In this document: piece after piece, positions 1 through 12,873 of the stretch
Position numbering within the stretch: the stretch's first letter is position 1
Layout of the letters: each line of letters starts with the position of its first letter
Assembly: GCA_018241895.1 (NCBI GenBank)
Contig: JAFECX010000131.1
Span: forward strand, 1-37,835
Source: Pseudomonadota bacterium
Lineage (GTDB): Bacteria; Pseudomonadota; Gammaproteobacteria; Burkholderiales; Burkholderiaceae_C
DNA: 37,835 nucleotides
Direction: 5' to 3'
Translations under genes and position numbers: made by a program
The notes under the pieces: model-generated
The model's database searches: none
What the model saw: only the letters and a program-made list of their open reading frames with translations
Told to the model about the DNA's origin: nothing

Positions 1-53
1 CGCGCTGCGCTCACGACCGAGACCCATGACAAACCGATGGGAAGTCCATGAGA

Positions 54-75
54 AACGGGGCCCGCAGGCCCCGTT
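54..75 (-). terminator. Intrinsic terminator of the BI-1 gene
   Basis: A perfect 9-bp GC-rich stem (54-62 with 67-75) closes a 4-nt loop. Read on the minus strand it is followed by a short pyrimidine-rich stretch (TTTCTC). It lies 24 nt beyond the stop codon of the minus-strand membrane protein gene, the expected place for its terminator. The stem is symmetrical and might also stop transcription entering from the left edge of the window. Bases 1-53 hold no recognisable gene. Confidence 0.7.
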
Positions 76-99
76 GCCTCTCCGTGCGGCACAGACGTT

Positions 100-792
100 T
101 CAGTCCTCGCCGCCGAAGATCCCGAGCAGCGCCAGCAGGCTCTGGAAGACGTTGAACAGGCTGATGTACACGCCCAGCGTCGCGGTGATGTAGTTGGTCT
201 CCGTGCCGTCCTGCACGCGCTTGAGGTCGTGCAGGATGAAGAAGGAGAAGATGCCGATCGCCAGCACCGCGACCGTGACGAGCAGCGCACCACTCTGGAC
301 GAACACGTTGGCGATGCTCGCCACCAGCAGCAGCACGACGCCGACGAGCATGAACTTGGCCATGCCCGACAGATCGCGCTTGATCGCCGAGGAGAGCGAC
401 GCCATCGCGAAGAACACCGCCGCCGTGCCGCCGAAGGCCAGCATCACGAGGCTGGCGCCGTTGCCGCGGCTGAGCACGACGGCCAGCAACTGCGACAGCA
501 TCAGTCCCATGAAGAACGTGAACGCCAGCAGCAGCGGCACGCCGGCGGCGGAGTTCTTCTTCTTCTCGACCGCGAACATCAACCCGAACGCACCGGCGAG
601 GAAGACGATCAGGCTGACGCCGGGCGAGAGCCTTTGCATGAGGCCGGTCGCCACGCCGACCCAGGCGCCCAGCACGGTGGGCAGCAGCGACAGGGCGAGC
701 AGCCAGTAGGTATTGCGCAGCACGCGGTTGCGCTCGGCCGCGAGGGCCGTGCCCGGGGTGGGCAGATCGACGGTTTGCAGCCTTTGGTCCAT
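100..792 (-). CDS. Bax inhibitor-1/YccA family membrane protein
   Basis: This 230-residue inner-membrane protein belongs to the BI-1/YccA (UPF0005) family. E. coli YccA in this family binds and modulates the FtsH protease, and other members are proposed calcium or proton leak channels. About seven hydrophobic segments span residues 25-225, ending in the acidic tail GIFGGED typical of bacterial members. I place the start at the ATG read from 792, because GGAGG lies 4 nt upstream and the protein then has the usual family length; a longer frame opens at 879 but adds a non-hydrophobic stretch. It is transcribed away from the GlcG-like gene. ftsH lies 7.5 kb away, so a functional link to it is only suggestive. 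The family assignment is secure; the molecular activity is not known from sequence. Confidence 0.9.
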   Translation of the reverse strand: MDQRLQTVDLPTPGTALAAERNRVLRNTYWLLALSLLPTVLGAWVGVATGLMQRLSPGVSLIVFLAGAFGLMFAVEKKKNSAAGVPLLLAFTFFMGLMLSQLLAVVLSRGNGASLVMLAFGGTAAVFFAMASLSSAIKRDLSGMAKFMLVGVVLLLVASIANVFVQSGALLVTVAVLAIGIFSFFILHDLKRVQDGTETNYITATLGVYISLFNVFQSLLALLGIFGGED

Positions 793-833
793 GGAGCCTC
801 CGATAGAAAACATGCGCTGAGCGCCTGGTTCCG

Positions 834-862
834 ATTGTAGGCCGGCACCCTCGGGTGCCGGC
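834..862 (-). promoter_or_regulatory. Candidate -10 box and adjoining hairpin upstream of BI-1 gene
   Basis: On the minus strand TACAAT (834-839) is a good -10 box about 42 nt before the BI-1 start codon. Immediately upstream of it a perfect 9-bp inverted repeat (841-849 with 854-862, 4-nt spacing) occupies the spacer and -35 region, where no TTGACA-like hexamer is visible. The dyad could be an operator or binding site for an activator. This is inference from position only. Confidence 0.4.
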
Positions 863-913
863 ATGACCTTACGGCGCATGGCGAAACGCGCGCCGAGCGG
901 CTATCGTCACGAC

Positions 914-1321
914 ATGAAGACCCAACCCGTACTCACCCACGAAGACTGCGAGCGCATGGGCGCCGCGGCCCGCGCCGAGGCCCTGCAGCACGGCTGGGCC
1001 GTGACGATCGCCATCGTCGACGGCGGCGGCCATCTGCTGTGGCTGCAACGCCTGGACGGGGCGCCGCCCATCTCCGCGCACATGGCGCCGGCCAAGGCGC
1101 GCACCGCAGCGCTGGGGCGGCGCGACAGCAAGGTCTACGAGGACATGATCAACCAGGGTCGCGTGTCGTTCCTGAGCGCACCCGAGGTCCGGGGCATGCT
1201 CGAAGGCGGCGTGCAGGCGCTGGCCGACGGGCACTGCGTGGGCGCGGTCGGCGTGAGCGGCGTCAAGTCGGGTGAGGACGCGCAGATCGCGCGCGCCGGC
1301 ATCGCCGCGCTGGGAGGCTGA
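914..1321 (+). CDS. GlcG/HbpS family (DUF336) heme-binding-like protein
   Basis: The 135-residue product matches the GlcG/HbpS family (DUF336). Visible family features are the early strand AVTIAIVDGGGHLLWLQRLD, the central APPISAHMAPAKARTAA helix, and the C-terminal VGAVGVSGVKSGEDAQIARAG motif. Members form oligomers; HbpS of Streptomyces binds heme, and GlcG accompanies glycolate oxidase genes, but many members have no assigned function. I choose the ATG at 914 because it gives the typical family length; an upstream in-frame start at 863 would add a basic stretch unlike the family. No clear Shine-Dalgarno precedes 914. It diverges from the BI-1 gene and is followed by the carA promoter, so it appears monocistronic. 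No heme-ligand assignment is possible here. Confidence 0.85.
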   Translation: MKTQPVLTHEDCERMGAAARAEALQHGWAVTIAIVDGGGHLLWLQRLDGAPPISAHMAPAKARTAALGRRDSKVYEDMINQGRVSFLSAPEVRGMLEGGVQALADGHCVGAVGVSGVKSGEDAQIARAGIAALGG

Positions 1322-1373
1322 GCCCGGCGTCGGCGCGCACGGCACAGGCCGAGGCCTGCGCCGCAGGCATCGC

Positions 1374-1379
1374 TATAAT
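1374..1379 (+). promoter_or_regulatory. -10 box of the carAB promoter
   Basis: A perfect TATAAT stands 145 nt upstream of the proposed carA start. No good -35 hexamer lies 16-18 bp further upstream, so an activator may be needed. The resulting leader of about 138 nt contains a possible 7-codon reading frame (1428-1451, MPLEPTR) that ends in an arginine codon. Confidence 0.55.
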
Positions 1380-1523
1380 TCGCAGGTTTACCCCGCAACT
1401 GCGCAGCCCCGCGAAACCCGGCCTCGGATGCCCCTCGAACCCACCCGCTGAGCCGGTGCCTTTCGCGTGGCGCCGCGAGCAGGCGAGACGGTGGGGGCGG
1501 GCGCGCGCAATCCGGAGCTTTTC

Positions 1524-2675
1524 TTGCTGCCTGCCTCGCCCCCCGCCCTGCTGGCCCTCGCGGACGGCACCACTTTCGTCGGCACTTCGATCGGCGCCGC
1601 CGGCCGAACGAGCGGCGAGGTGGTGTTCAACACCGCTCTCACGGGCTACCAGGAGATCCTCACCGACCCGAGCTACCGTCGGCAGATCGTCACGCTGACC
1701 TGCCCGCACATCGGCAATGTCGGCGTCAACCCCGAGGACGCCGAGTCGAGCGGCGTGCAGGCCGCCGGCCTCGTGATCCGCGATCTGTCGGCGCGGGTCT
1801 CCAGCTTCCGCGCCACGGAGTCGCTGCCGCAGTACCTGCAGCGCGAGGGCACGGTGGCCATCGCCGACATCGACACGCGGCGCCTGACGCGGCACCTGCG
1901 CAGCCAGGGCACGCAAAACGGCGTCATCGTCGCACTGCCCGCCGGCACCGAGCTGACGCCGGCGCTGCGCGACGAGGCGGTGGCGGCGGCGCGCGCGGCA
2001 CCGTCGATGGTCGGGCTCGATCTGGCGGCCGAGGTGAGCACGCGCGAGCCCTACGAATGGACCGAGACCGAGTGGACGCTCGGCCGGGGCCATGGTCGCG
2101 TCGAGAGCGCACGGCTGCATGTCGTGGCCTACGACTTCGGCGTCAAGCGCAACATCCTGCGCATGCTGGCCAGCCGCGGCTGTCGCGTCACCGTGGTGCC
2201 GGCACGCACGCCGGCCGCGGCGGCGCTCGCGCTCGCGCCGCAGGGCATCTTTCTCAGCAACGGGCCGGGTGACCCCGAGGCCTGCGGCTACGCGATCGAG
2301 GCCTGCCGCGAACTGGTGGCCAGCGGCCTGCCGGTGTTCGGCATCTGCCTGGGCCACCAGATCATGGCGCTGGCCGCCGGTGCCAGCACCTACAAGATGA
2401 AGTTCGGACACCACGGCGCCAACCATCCGGTCAAGGACCTCGACAGCGGCGGCGTGTGCATCACGAGCCAGAACCACGGCTTCGCCGTCGACGCCAGGAC
2501 GCTCGGGCCCGGCCTGCGCGCCACGCACCTGAGCCTGTTCGACGGCAGCCTGCAGGGCATGGCGTACACCGACCGGCCCGCCTTCAGCTTCCAGGGCCAC
2601 CCGGAGGCGATCCCCGGGCCGCACGACATCGGCCACCTGTTCGACCGCTTCGTCGAACTCATGGAGCAGCGTTGA
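1524..2675 (+). CDS. carA: Carbamoyl-phosphate synthase small (glutaminase) subunit
   Basis: CarA hydrolyses glutamine and channels ammonia to CarB for carbamoyl phosphate, the precursor of pyrimidines and arginine, in the cytoplasm. The N-terminal CPSase_sm domain carries the conserved run [20 protein letters not shown]. The C-terminal class I amidotransferase domain has the nucleophile in GICLGHQ (Cys275) and the rest of the triad in GHPE (His359, Glu361), each offset by about six from the E. coli numbering. I propose the TTG at 1524 as start: GGAG sits 6 nt upstream, and the 383-residue product then has the usual length. The longer frame from GTG 1467 adds 19 atypical residues. carB follows after a single base, so the two are translationally coupled. 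Function is certain; the start codon is moderately sure. Confidence 0.95.
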   Translation: MLPASPPALLALADGTTFVGTSIGAAGRTSGEVVFNTALTGYQEILTDPSYRRQIVTLTCPHIGNVGVNPEDAESSGVQAAGLVIRDLSARVSSFRATESLPQYLQREGTVAIADIDTRRLTRHLRSQGTQNGVIVALPAGTELTPALRDEAVAAARAAPSMVGLDLAAEVSTREPYEWTETEWTLGRGHGRVESARLHVVAYDFGVKRNILRMLASRGCRVTVVPARTPAAAALALAPQGIFLSNGPGDPEACGYAIEACRELVASGLPVFGICLGHQIMALAAGASTYKMKFGHHGANHPVKDLDSGGVCITSQNHGFAVDARTLGPGLRATHLSLFDGSLQGMAYTDRPAFSFQGHPEAIPGPHDIGHLFDRFVELMEQR

Positions 2676-2676
2676 G

Positions 2677-5958
<3,282 letters not shown>

Positions 5959-5972
5959 GATCGCGGCCTCGC

Positions 5973-6009
5973 TCCGCCGCAGCCCCCGCATCCCGGGCGC
6001 TGCGGCGGA
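5973..6009 (+). terminator. Hairpin after carB, probable terminator
   Basis: A perfect 11-bp stem (5973-5983 with 5999-6009) encloses a 15-nt loop that can itself pair CCC with GGG. It begins 14 nt after the carB stop and is followed by TTCACTTTG, a weak T-rich tail. It probably terminates or attenuates carAB transcription before greA. Confidence 0.6.
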
Positions 6010-6035
6010 TTCACTTTGCCCGTGCCCCGAACGCC

Positions 6036-6512
6036 ATGTCCACGATTCCGCTCACGCGCCGCGGCGCCGAGAAGCTCAAGGCCGAGCTGCACCGACTGAA
6101 AACCGAGGAACGCCGCGCGGTGATCCAGGCCATCGCCGACGCGCGCGCGCAGGGCGACCTCTCGGAAAACGCCGAGTACGACGCCGCCAAGGACAAACAG
6201 GGCTTCGTCGAGGGCCGCATCAAGGAGATCGAAGGCAAGCTGGCGGCGGCCAAGATCATCGAGCCGGCCGAGCTCGACGCCGGCGGCCGCGTCGTCTTCG
6301 GTGCCACCGTCGACCTGGAAGACGAGTCCAGCGGCGCCAAGGCCACCTACCAGATCGTCGGCGACGACGAGGCCGACCTGAAGCACGGCCTGATCTCGAT
6401 CTCGAGCCCGATCGCGCGCGCGCTGATCGGCAAGGAGGCCGGCGACGTGGCCGAGGTGCAGGCGCCGGGCGGCGTGCGGCACTGGGAAATCGTCGACGTG
6501 CGCTACGTCTGA
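6036..6512 (+). CDS. greA: Transcription elongation factor GreA
   Basis: GreA enters the secondary channel of RNA polymerase and stimulates cleavage of backtracked transcripts. The 158-residue protein has the family's standard length. The N-terminal coiled coil (about residues 1-75) carries the invariant tip motif GDLSENAEYDAA, with Asp41 and Glu44 that help hold the catalytic Mg ion. The C-terminal FKBP-like domain includes YQIVGDDEAD and the ISISSPIARALIGKEAGD block. The ATG at 6036 fits the family start (MSTIPLTRRGAEKLK). It lies 77 nt beyond carB with a probable terminator between them, and 12 nt before the DUF4149 gene, with which it is likely co-transcribed. The carB-greA-DUF4149-yhbY arrangement is a common Burkholderiales order. 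Confidence 0.97.
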   Translation: MSTIPLTRRGAEKLKAELHRLKTEERRAVIQAIADARAQGDLSENAEYDAAKDKQGFVEGRIKEIEGKLAAAKIIEPAELDAGGRVVFGATVDLEDESSGAKATYQIVGDDEADLKHGLISISSPIARALIGKEAGDVAEVQAPGGVRHWEIVDVRYV

Positions 6513-6524
6513 GGCACCCGGCGC

Positions 6525-6983
6525 ATGTCGGTCGAGCGCTGGCGCCGCCTGCTGCCGGGCCTGTGGGCTGGCTGGCTGCTGTGCACGGCGCTGCTGGCCA
6601 CGCCGGCCGGCTTCGCGCTGCTCGATCGTGCGGCGGCGGGCCGGCTGGCGGCGCGCATGCTGGCGCAGGAGGCCTACACCAGCCTGGCGCTGGGTGTCCT
6701 CATGGTGGTGCTCGAGCGCGTGGCGGGGCGTCGCGGTGCGGCCGCCGGCGGCAGCCAGTTCAGCGGCGGGCTCGTGCTGGTGCTCGGAGCGCTCTTTTGC
6801 ACGGTGGCCGGCTACTTCGCGCTGCAGCCGATGATGCCGGCGGCGCGTGCCGGGCAGGGGCCGCTGTCTTTCGGCCAGTTGCACGCGGCGAGCAGCGTGT
6901 TCTACGGCCTGAAGTGCCTGCTCGTCCTGGTACTGGCGTGGCGCGCGGCACGACCGGCGGCGCTCACGCCGGCTTCTTCTTGA
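6525..6983 (+). CDS. DUF4149 family integral membrane protein
   Basis: The 152-residue product has about four hydrophobic segments (roughly residues 8-30, 47-65, 80-100 and 125-145). The pattern of small residues and the LHAASSVFYGLKCLLVLVLAW segment near the C-terminus match DUF4149 (TMEM205-like) proteins, which are common beside greA and yhbY in Betaproteobacteria. The function of this family is not known. The gene starts 12 nt after greA and probably shares its transcript. Its last 20 bases overlap, tail to tail, the 3' end of yhbY on the other strand, so the two transcripts must be antisense over that stretch. There is no room for a terminator between them. Confidence 0.85.
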   Translation: MSVERWRRLLPGLWAGWLLCTALLATPAGFALLDRAAAGRLAARMLAQEAYTSLALGVLMVVLERVAGRRGAAAGGSQFSGGLVLVLGALFCTVAGYFALQPMMPAARAGQGPLSFGQLHAASSVFYGLKCLLVLVLAWRAARPAALTPASS

Positions 6984-7434
6984 TGCTGGCGGCACGCGGC
7001 TCGTGGCGCTTGACCTTTCCCGCCGCCGTGATGCGCTCGTTGCCCATCAGCCTGACGCGCTTGACCGTCGCGCGATGGTTGCCGCTCTTGGAAAACGTCA
7101 CCACCTTGACGACGCGCGGTGCGCGGCCGCGGCCTTCGCGCCCGGCCGTGTCGCGCGGCGGCAGCGGGCGCCACAGCACGAGCAGCTTGCCGATGTGCTG
7201 CACGGGCGCAGCGCCGAGTTGCGTGGCGAGCGCCATCAGCATCGCCTCGCGCGCCGCCCGCTCGTCGACCATCACGCGCACTTTGACCAGCCCATGCGCT
7301 GCGAGCGCCGCATCGACCTCGCGCACCACGGCGTCGGTGAGGCCGCCGGCACCCACCATCGCCACCGGATGCAGATGATGGGCCGCGGCGCGGTGCGCCT
7401 TGCGCTCGGCAGCGCTCAGTTCGATCGCAGGCAT
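6964..7434 (-). CDS. yhbY: YhbY family (CRM domain) RNA-binding protein
   Basis: YhbY proteins bind the pre-50S ribosomal subunit through a CRM (CRS1-YhbY) domain and act in ribosome assembly. Residues 5-95 align by eye with E. coli Yhb[21 protein letters not shown], then [23 protein letters not shown] and [13 protein letters not shown]. The product (156 residues) is longer than E. coli YhbY (97 residues). The extra C-terminal 60 residues are strongly basic ([20 protein letters not shown] and a KKKPA end), likely a disordered RNA-binding tail. It is divergent from rlmE, another 50S factor, across only 32 nt. No Shine-Dalgarno is seen before the ATG at 7434; a GATAAT box sits 6 nt upstream, so the mRNA may be leaderless. 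Confidence 0.92.
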   Translation of the reverse strand: MPAIELSAAERKAHRAAAHHLHPVAMVGAGGLTDAVVREVDAALAAHGLVKVRVMVDERAAREAMLMALATQLGAAPVQHIGKLLVLWRPLPPRDTAGREGRGRAPRVVKVVTFSKSGNHRATVKRVRLMGNERITAAGKVKRHEPRAASIKKKPA

Positions 7435-7435
7435 G

Positions 7436-7450
7436 CGCCGATTATCGGCG
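7436..7450. promoter_or_regulatory. 15-bp palindrome between yhbY and rlmE
   Basis: Seven-base arms (CGCCGAT and ATCGGCG) flank a single central T inside the 32-bp divergent intergenic region. On the minus strand it contains GATAAT (7441-7446), which would place a start site at or next to the A of the yhbY ATG. It may be a shared promoter or operator element; no -35 box at normal spacing was found. Confidence 0.4.
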
Positions 7451-7466
7451 TCGTCCGGGCGGCGCC

Positions 7467-8129
7467 GTGAAGGTCAAGAGCCGCAAGGTCGACAAGGCGT
7501 GGTTCCACGACCACGTGAGCGACCCCTACGTGAAGCGGGCGCGCCAGGAGGGCTACCGCTCGCGCGCGGCATACAAGCTCGAGGAGATCGACCGTGCGCT
7601 CGCGCTAGTGCGGCCGGGGCAGTTGATCGTGGATCTCGGCGCCGCACCCGGTGCCTGGAGCCAGTACCTGCGCCGGCGCCTGGCGCCTCAGGGTGCGGCG
7701 GCAGGGCAGCTGCCCGGCACCCTGATCGCGCTGGACCTGCTCGACCTCGAGCCGATCGAAGGCGTCGCCTTCGTGCAAGGCGACTTCCGGGACGAGGAAG
7801 TGCTGGCGCGTCTGGCGGCGGCGCTGGGCGGGCGCAAGGCCGACCTGGTGGTCTCGGACATGGCGCCCAACCTGTCGGGCGTGGCGGTGTCGGACGCGGC
7901 GCGCGTGGCCCACCTCGTCGAGCTGGCGCTCGAGTTCGCCTGCGCGCATCTGAAGCCCGAAGGCGCGCTGCTCGCCAAGACCTTCCACGGCAGCGGCTAC
8001 AGCCAGCAGGTCGAGCTGTTCAAGCGGCGCTTTCGCACCGTGCGCGCCATCAAGCCGAAAGCTTCGCGCGCCAAGTCGGCCGAGACCTTCCTCGTCGGTC
8101 GCGGCCTCGCAGGTTCGAGCGGCGAGTGA
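7467..8129 (+). CDS. rlmE: 23S rRNA (uridine-2'-O)-methyltransferase RlmE (RrmJ/FtsJ)
   Basis: RlmE methylates the 2'-O of U2552 in the A-loop of 23S rRNA using SAM, a late step of 50S maturation. The 220-residue protein shows the Rossmann SAM site in [15 protein letters not shown] and the catalytic K-D-K-E tetrad as Lys37 (AAYKLEE), Asp131 ([11 protein letters not shown]), Lys171 ([11 protein letters not shown]) and Glu206 ([10 protein letters not shown]). The start is a GTG at 7467, chosen because translation then begins with the family's [15 protein letters not shown] rather than ATG may keep expression low. It lies upstream of ftsH in the same order as in E. coli (rrmJ-ftsH). The 179-nt gap before ftsH contains a separate candidate promoter. 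Confidence 0.96.
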   Translation: MKVKSRKVDKAWFHDHVSDPYVKRARQEGYRSRAAYKLEEIDRALALVRPGQLIVDLGAAPGAWSQYLRRRLAPQGAAAGQLPGTLIALDLLDLEPIEGVAFVQGDFRDEEVLARLAAALGGRKADLVVSDMAPNLSGVAVSDAARVAHLVELALEFACAHLKPEGALLAKTFHGSGYSQQVELFKRRFRTVRAIKPKASRAKSAETFLVGRGLAGSSGE

Positions 8130-8216
8130 ACGAACGCGCGCAAAACCATGCCGACGCGAGAAATCTGCCCGTCACCGGCGAGGGCGGCGAACACCCGGCA
8201 GCCGGCCGCGGTGATC

Positions 8217-8244
8217 CTTGCAGAACCTAGAATCGGCCTCATGT
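8217..8244 (+). promoter_or_regulatory. Candidate heat-shock (sigma-32-like) promoter of ftsH
   Basis: CTTGCAG (8217-8223) and CCTCATGT (8237-8244) are separated by 13 bp, which resembles the sigma-32 pattern CTTGAA-N13-17-CCCATnT. ftsH is a heat-shock gene in E. coli. A TAGAAT (8228-8233) in the same stretch could instead be a sigma-70 -10 box. Transcription would begin about 58 nt before the ftsH start. Confidence 0.4.
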
Positions 8245-8308
8245 GCGCCCGGTGCGGCCGCTCCTCGAGGCGATCGGCGTGCAGACGGGGTTTCCCGAAG
8301 GAGACAGG

Positions 8309-10218
<1,910 letters not shown>

Positions 10219-10219
<1 letters not shown>

Positions 10220-10277
10220 GAACCCGTGAAAGAACCACTCACGCCCGAGCGGCGCGACCGATTCATTCACAGGTTCT
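10219..10277. repeat. Imperfect inverted repeat after ftsH
   Basis: Twelve-base arms AGAACCCGTGAA (10219-10230) and TTCACAGGTTCT (10266-10277) pair at 11 of 12 positions around a 35-nt centre. The left arm overlaps the last base of the ftsH stop codon. There is no T-tract. It could be a weak terminator, a protein site or an mRNA-stabilising structure. Confidence 0.4.
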
Positions 10278-10339
10278 GAGCAAGAGCTCCGCCGTCAGGC
10301 GCTGGCGCTGACGCCCGCACGGCGCGGCGCGGCGGTGCC

Positions 10340-10365
10340 GTTGCGCCCAGCACGGCTGGCGCAAC
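10340..10365. promoter_or_regulatory. Strong hairpin in the ftsH-glmM intergenic region
   Basis: Bases 10340-10351 pair with 10355-10365 as an 11-bp stem with one bulged C and a 3-nt loop. The next bases are AAATCC, so it lacks the U-tract of an intrinsic terminator on the plus strand. It lies 85 nt before the glmM start and may end the ftsH transcript or sit in the glmM leader. The rest of 10220-10450 shows no gene. Confidence 0.45.
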
Positions 10366-10450
10366 AAATCCGCACAACCCGCCGTGCTCCGGCGTCGCTG
10401 CCGTGACGTTGCGGCAGGACAATGGCGGTTCCGGGAGCACAGCCAAGCAG

Positions 10451-11800
10451 ATGAGCAGAACCTATTTCGGCACCGACGGCATTCGCGGCAGCGTCGGGCG
10501 CGCGCCGATCACACCCGACTTCATGCTGCGGCTGGGCCACGCCGTGGGCCAGGTGCTGCGGCGCACGACGCCGCGGCCCGAGGTGGTGATCGGCAAGGAC
10601 ACGCGCATTTCGGGCTACATGCTCGAGTCGGCGCTCGAGGCCGGCTTCGCCTCGGCCGGCGTCGACGTGCTGCTGAGCGGGCCGCTGCCCACGCCCGGCG
10701 TCGCCTACCTGACGCGCGCGCTGCGCCTGGACCTGGGCGTGGTCATCAGCGCCTCGCACAACCCGTTTGCGGACAACGGCATCAAGTTCTTCTCCGCGCG
10801 CGGCGAGAAGCTGCCCGACGAGTGGGAGGAGGCGGTCGAGGCCGCACTCGGCGAGGCACCGAGTTGGGCCGACTCGGCCGGGCTGGGCCGGGCGCGTCGC
10901 CTCGTCGACGCACGCGGCCGCTACATCGAGTTCTGCAAGAGCACGGTGCCGCACTCGCTGTCGCTGCGCGGCATGAAGCTGGTGATCGACGGCGCGCACG
11001 GCGCCGCCTACCACGTCGCACCCGACGTCTTCCACGAGCTCGGCGCCAGCGTGGTGAAGATCGGCTGCGAGCCCGACGGCCTGAACATCAACGACGGTGT
11101 CGGTGCCACCGCGCCCGAGGCGCTGCTGCGTGCGGTCGCCGAACACGGCGCCGACTACGGCATCGCGCTCGATGGCGACGGCGACCGGCTGCAGATGGTC
11201 GACGCCGCCGGGCGCCTGTACAACGGCGACGAACTGCTGTACGTGATGGCCGTCGACCGCCTGGTGCGCGGCGAGTCGGTGCCGGGCGTGGTCGGCACCT
11301 TGATGACCAACATGGCGATCGAGGTGGCGCTGACGCGCGTCGGCGTCGCTCTCGTGCGCGCCAGGGTCGGCGATCGCTACGTCCTCGAGGAGCTCACGGC
11401 GCGCGGCTGGCAACTCGGCGGCGAGAGCTCGGGCCATCTGCTCGCGCTCGATCGGCACACCACCGGCGACGGCATCGTGAGTGCACTGCAGGTGCTGCAG
11501 GCGGTGCGTCGCAACGGGCGCAACCTCGCGCAGCTGCTCGAAGGCGTGTCGCTGTTCCCGCAGACGATGATCAACGTGCGCCTGACCGGCGGCAGCGACT
11601 GGAAGCGCGATGGCGCACTCGAGCACGTGCGCGGCAAGGTCGAGGCGGAACTCGGCCGCGACGGCCGCGTGCTGATCCGGGCCTCGGGCACCGAACCCGT
11701 GCTGCGCGTGATGGTCGAGGCACGCGACGCCGCACTGGGCAGACGCTGCGCCGAACGGCTGGCCGCCGCCGTGCAGGCCAGGGAGCCTGTGCACGCATGA
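10451..11800 (+). CDS. glmM: Phosphoglucosamine mutase
   Basis: GlmM converts glucosamine-6-phosphate to glucosamine-1-phosphate, the entry to UDP-GlcNAc for peptidoglycan and LPS. The 449-residue protein (E. coli 445) begins [16 protein letters not shown]. The phosphoserine loop is [19 protein letters not shown] with Ser102, matching E. coli numbering. The Mg loop is LDGDGDRL and the sugar-binding loop is GGESSGH; the C-terminal phosphate-binding motif is [16 protein letters not shown] use the ATG at 10451 because it gives the canonical start; a GTG at 10403 is possible but unlikely. A GGAG lies 13 nt upstream, somewhat far. It follows ftsH directly with 231 nt between them, where most relatives carry folP. 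It converges on qmcA. Confidence 0.97.
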   Translation: MSRTYFGTDGIRGSVGRAPITPDFMLRLGHAVGQVLRRTTPRPEVVIGKDTRISGYMLESALEAGFASAGVDVLLSGPLPTPGVAYLTRALRLDLGVVISASHNPFADNGIKFFSARGEKLPDEWEEAVEAALGEAPSWADSAGLGRARRLVDARGRYIEFCKSTVPHSLSLRGMKLVIDGAHGAAYHVAPDVFHELGASVVKIGCEPDGLNINDGVGATAPEALLRAVAEHGADYGIALDGDGDRLQMVDAAGRLYNGDELLYVMAVDRLVRGESVPGVVGTLMTNMAIEVALTRVGVALVRARVGDRYVLEELTARGWQLGGESSGHLLALDRHTTGDGIVSALQVLQAVRRNGRNLAQLLEGVSLFPQTMINVRLTGGSDWKRDGALEHVRGKVEAELGRDGRVLIRASGTEPVLRVMVEARDAALGRRCAERLAAAVQAREPVHA

Positions 11801-11877
11801 ATGACGTGCCCGTGCCGGTGCTGGCCGGGCCCGCTGAAGCGGCATCCGACGTCGGCGGCGCGCGCGCCGCGTGTCGG

Positions 11878-11896
11878 CGCCGGCAACGCGCCGGCG
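11878..11896. terminator. GC-only hairpin between glmM and qmcA
   Basis: A 7-bp stem (11878-11884 with 11890-11896) lies 5 bases beyond the qmcA stop codon and 78 bases after glmM. It has no T-tract on either strand. As the only strong hairpin in this convergent gap it may serve as a bidirectional terminator. The rest of the gap (11801-11901) contains no convincing gene. Confidence 0.35.
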
Positions 11897-11901
11897 CGCC
11901 C

Positions 11902-12834
11902 TCAGCGTGACGGCGGCCGGGCGGCGCCCGGGGCCGCACCCCTGAACAGCGCCATCGCCGTGCCGATCAGCCCGGCGACCTCGCCCATGTGGCCGGGCAC
12001 GATCATCGTGTTGTTGGCCTTGGCCAGTCCCGCGTAGGCGTCGACCGCCCGTTCGGCCACCTTCAGCTGCACCGCCTGCTCGCCGCCGGGTTGCTCGATC
12101 GCGGCGGCAATCTTGCGGATCGCGTCGGCGGTGGCGTCGGCGACCGCGGTGATGGCGGCCGCCTCGCCCTGCGCCTTGTTGATCTCGGCCTGCCGCTCGC
12201 CCTCGCTCTTGGCGATGAAGGCCGCGCGTTCGCCCTCGGCGAGGTTGATCTGCTCCTGGCGCTTGCCTTCGGACGTGGCGATGACGGCCCGCTTCTCGCG
12301 CTCGGCGGTGATCTGCGCCTGCATCGCGCGCAGGATCTCGGCCGGCGGCGTGAGGTCCTTGATCTCGTAGCGCAGCACCTTGACGCCCCAGTTCAGCGCC
12401 GCCTCGTCGAGCGCGGCGACGACGTTGGCGTTGATCAGGTCGCGCTCCTCGAACGTGCGGTCGAGCTCCATCTTGCCGATCACGCTGCGCAGCGTGGTCT
12501 GCGCCAGCTGCGTGATGGCGATGATGTAGTTGCTGCTGCCGTAGCTGGCGCGCATCGGGTCGGTGACCTGGAAGTACAGCACGCCGTCGACCTGCAGCTG
12601 GGTGTTGTCGCGCGTGATGCAGACCTGGCTCGGCACGTCCATCGGCACCTCCTTGAGCGAGTGCTTGTAGGCCACGCGTTCGACGAAGGGGATGACGAAC
12701 TTCAGGCCCGGCACCAGCGTGCGGTCGTAGCGCCCCAGGCGCTCGACGACCCAGGCGTGCTGCTGCGGCACGATCTTGTAGGTCTGGACGACGAAGATGA
12801 CGGCGATGACGACGAGGACGAGGGCGACTTCCAT
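11902..12834 (-). CDS. SPFH/Band 7 (stomatin-like) protein, QmcA family
   Basis: The 310-residue protein has an N-terminal membrane anchor (residues 3-18, hydrophobic), then an SPFH/Band 7 domain with the typical run QQHAWVVERLGRYDRTLVPG and VTDPMRASYGSSNYIIAITQ. After that comes a long Glu/Ala/Lys-rich coiled coil (about 170-250, with EGERAAFIAKSEGERQAEIN) and a short hydrophobic C-terminal helix. This is the architecture of E. coli QmcA (YbbK), an inner-membrane protein of the stomatin/prohibitin group that forms lipid-raft-like assemblies; its precise role is unclear. It follows nfeD by 39 nt on the same strand, the classical NfeD-SPFH pairing, so the two proteins probably act together. 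The ATG start at 12834 is well placed before the anchor. Confidence 0.92.
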   Translation of the reverse strand: MEVALVLVVIAVIFVVQTYKIVPQQHAWVVERLGRYDRTLVPGLKFVIPFVERVAYKHSLKEVPMDVPSQVCITRDNTQLQVDGVLYFQVTDPMRASYGSSNYIIAITQLAQTTLRSVIGKMELDRTFEERDLINANVVAALDEAALNWGVKVLRYEIKDLTPPAEILRAMQAQITAEREKRAVIATSEGKRQEQINLAEGERAAFIAKSEGERQAEINKAQGEAAAITAVADATADAIRKIAAAIEQPGGEQAVQLKVAERAVDAYAGLAKANNTMIVPGHMGEVAGLIGTAMALFRGAAPGAARPPSR

Positions 12835-12873
12835 GGCGGGCTTTCGTGGTCTGCGATGACGAGGCGGCGGCGC

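Noticed and set aside
1..53. Possible C-terminal end of a gene at the left edge
   Set aside because: All three plus frames are plausible over so few codons and none shows a recognisable motif.
11797..11910. 37-codon frame overlapping the glmM stop (ATGA)
   Set aside because: The overlap looks like coupling, but the product is low-complexity, the frame crosses the GC hairpin, and it ends within qmcA on the other strand.
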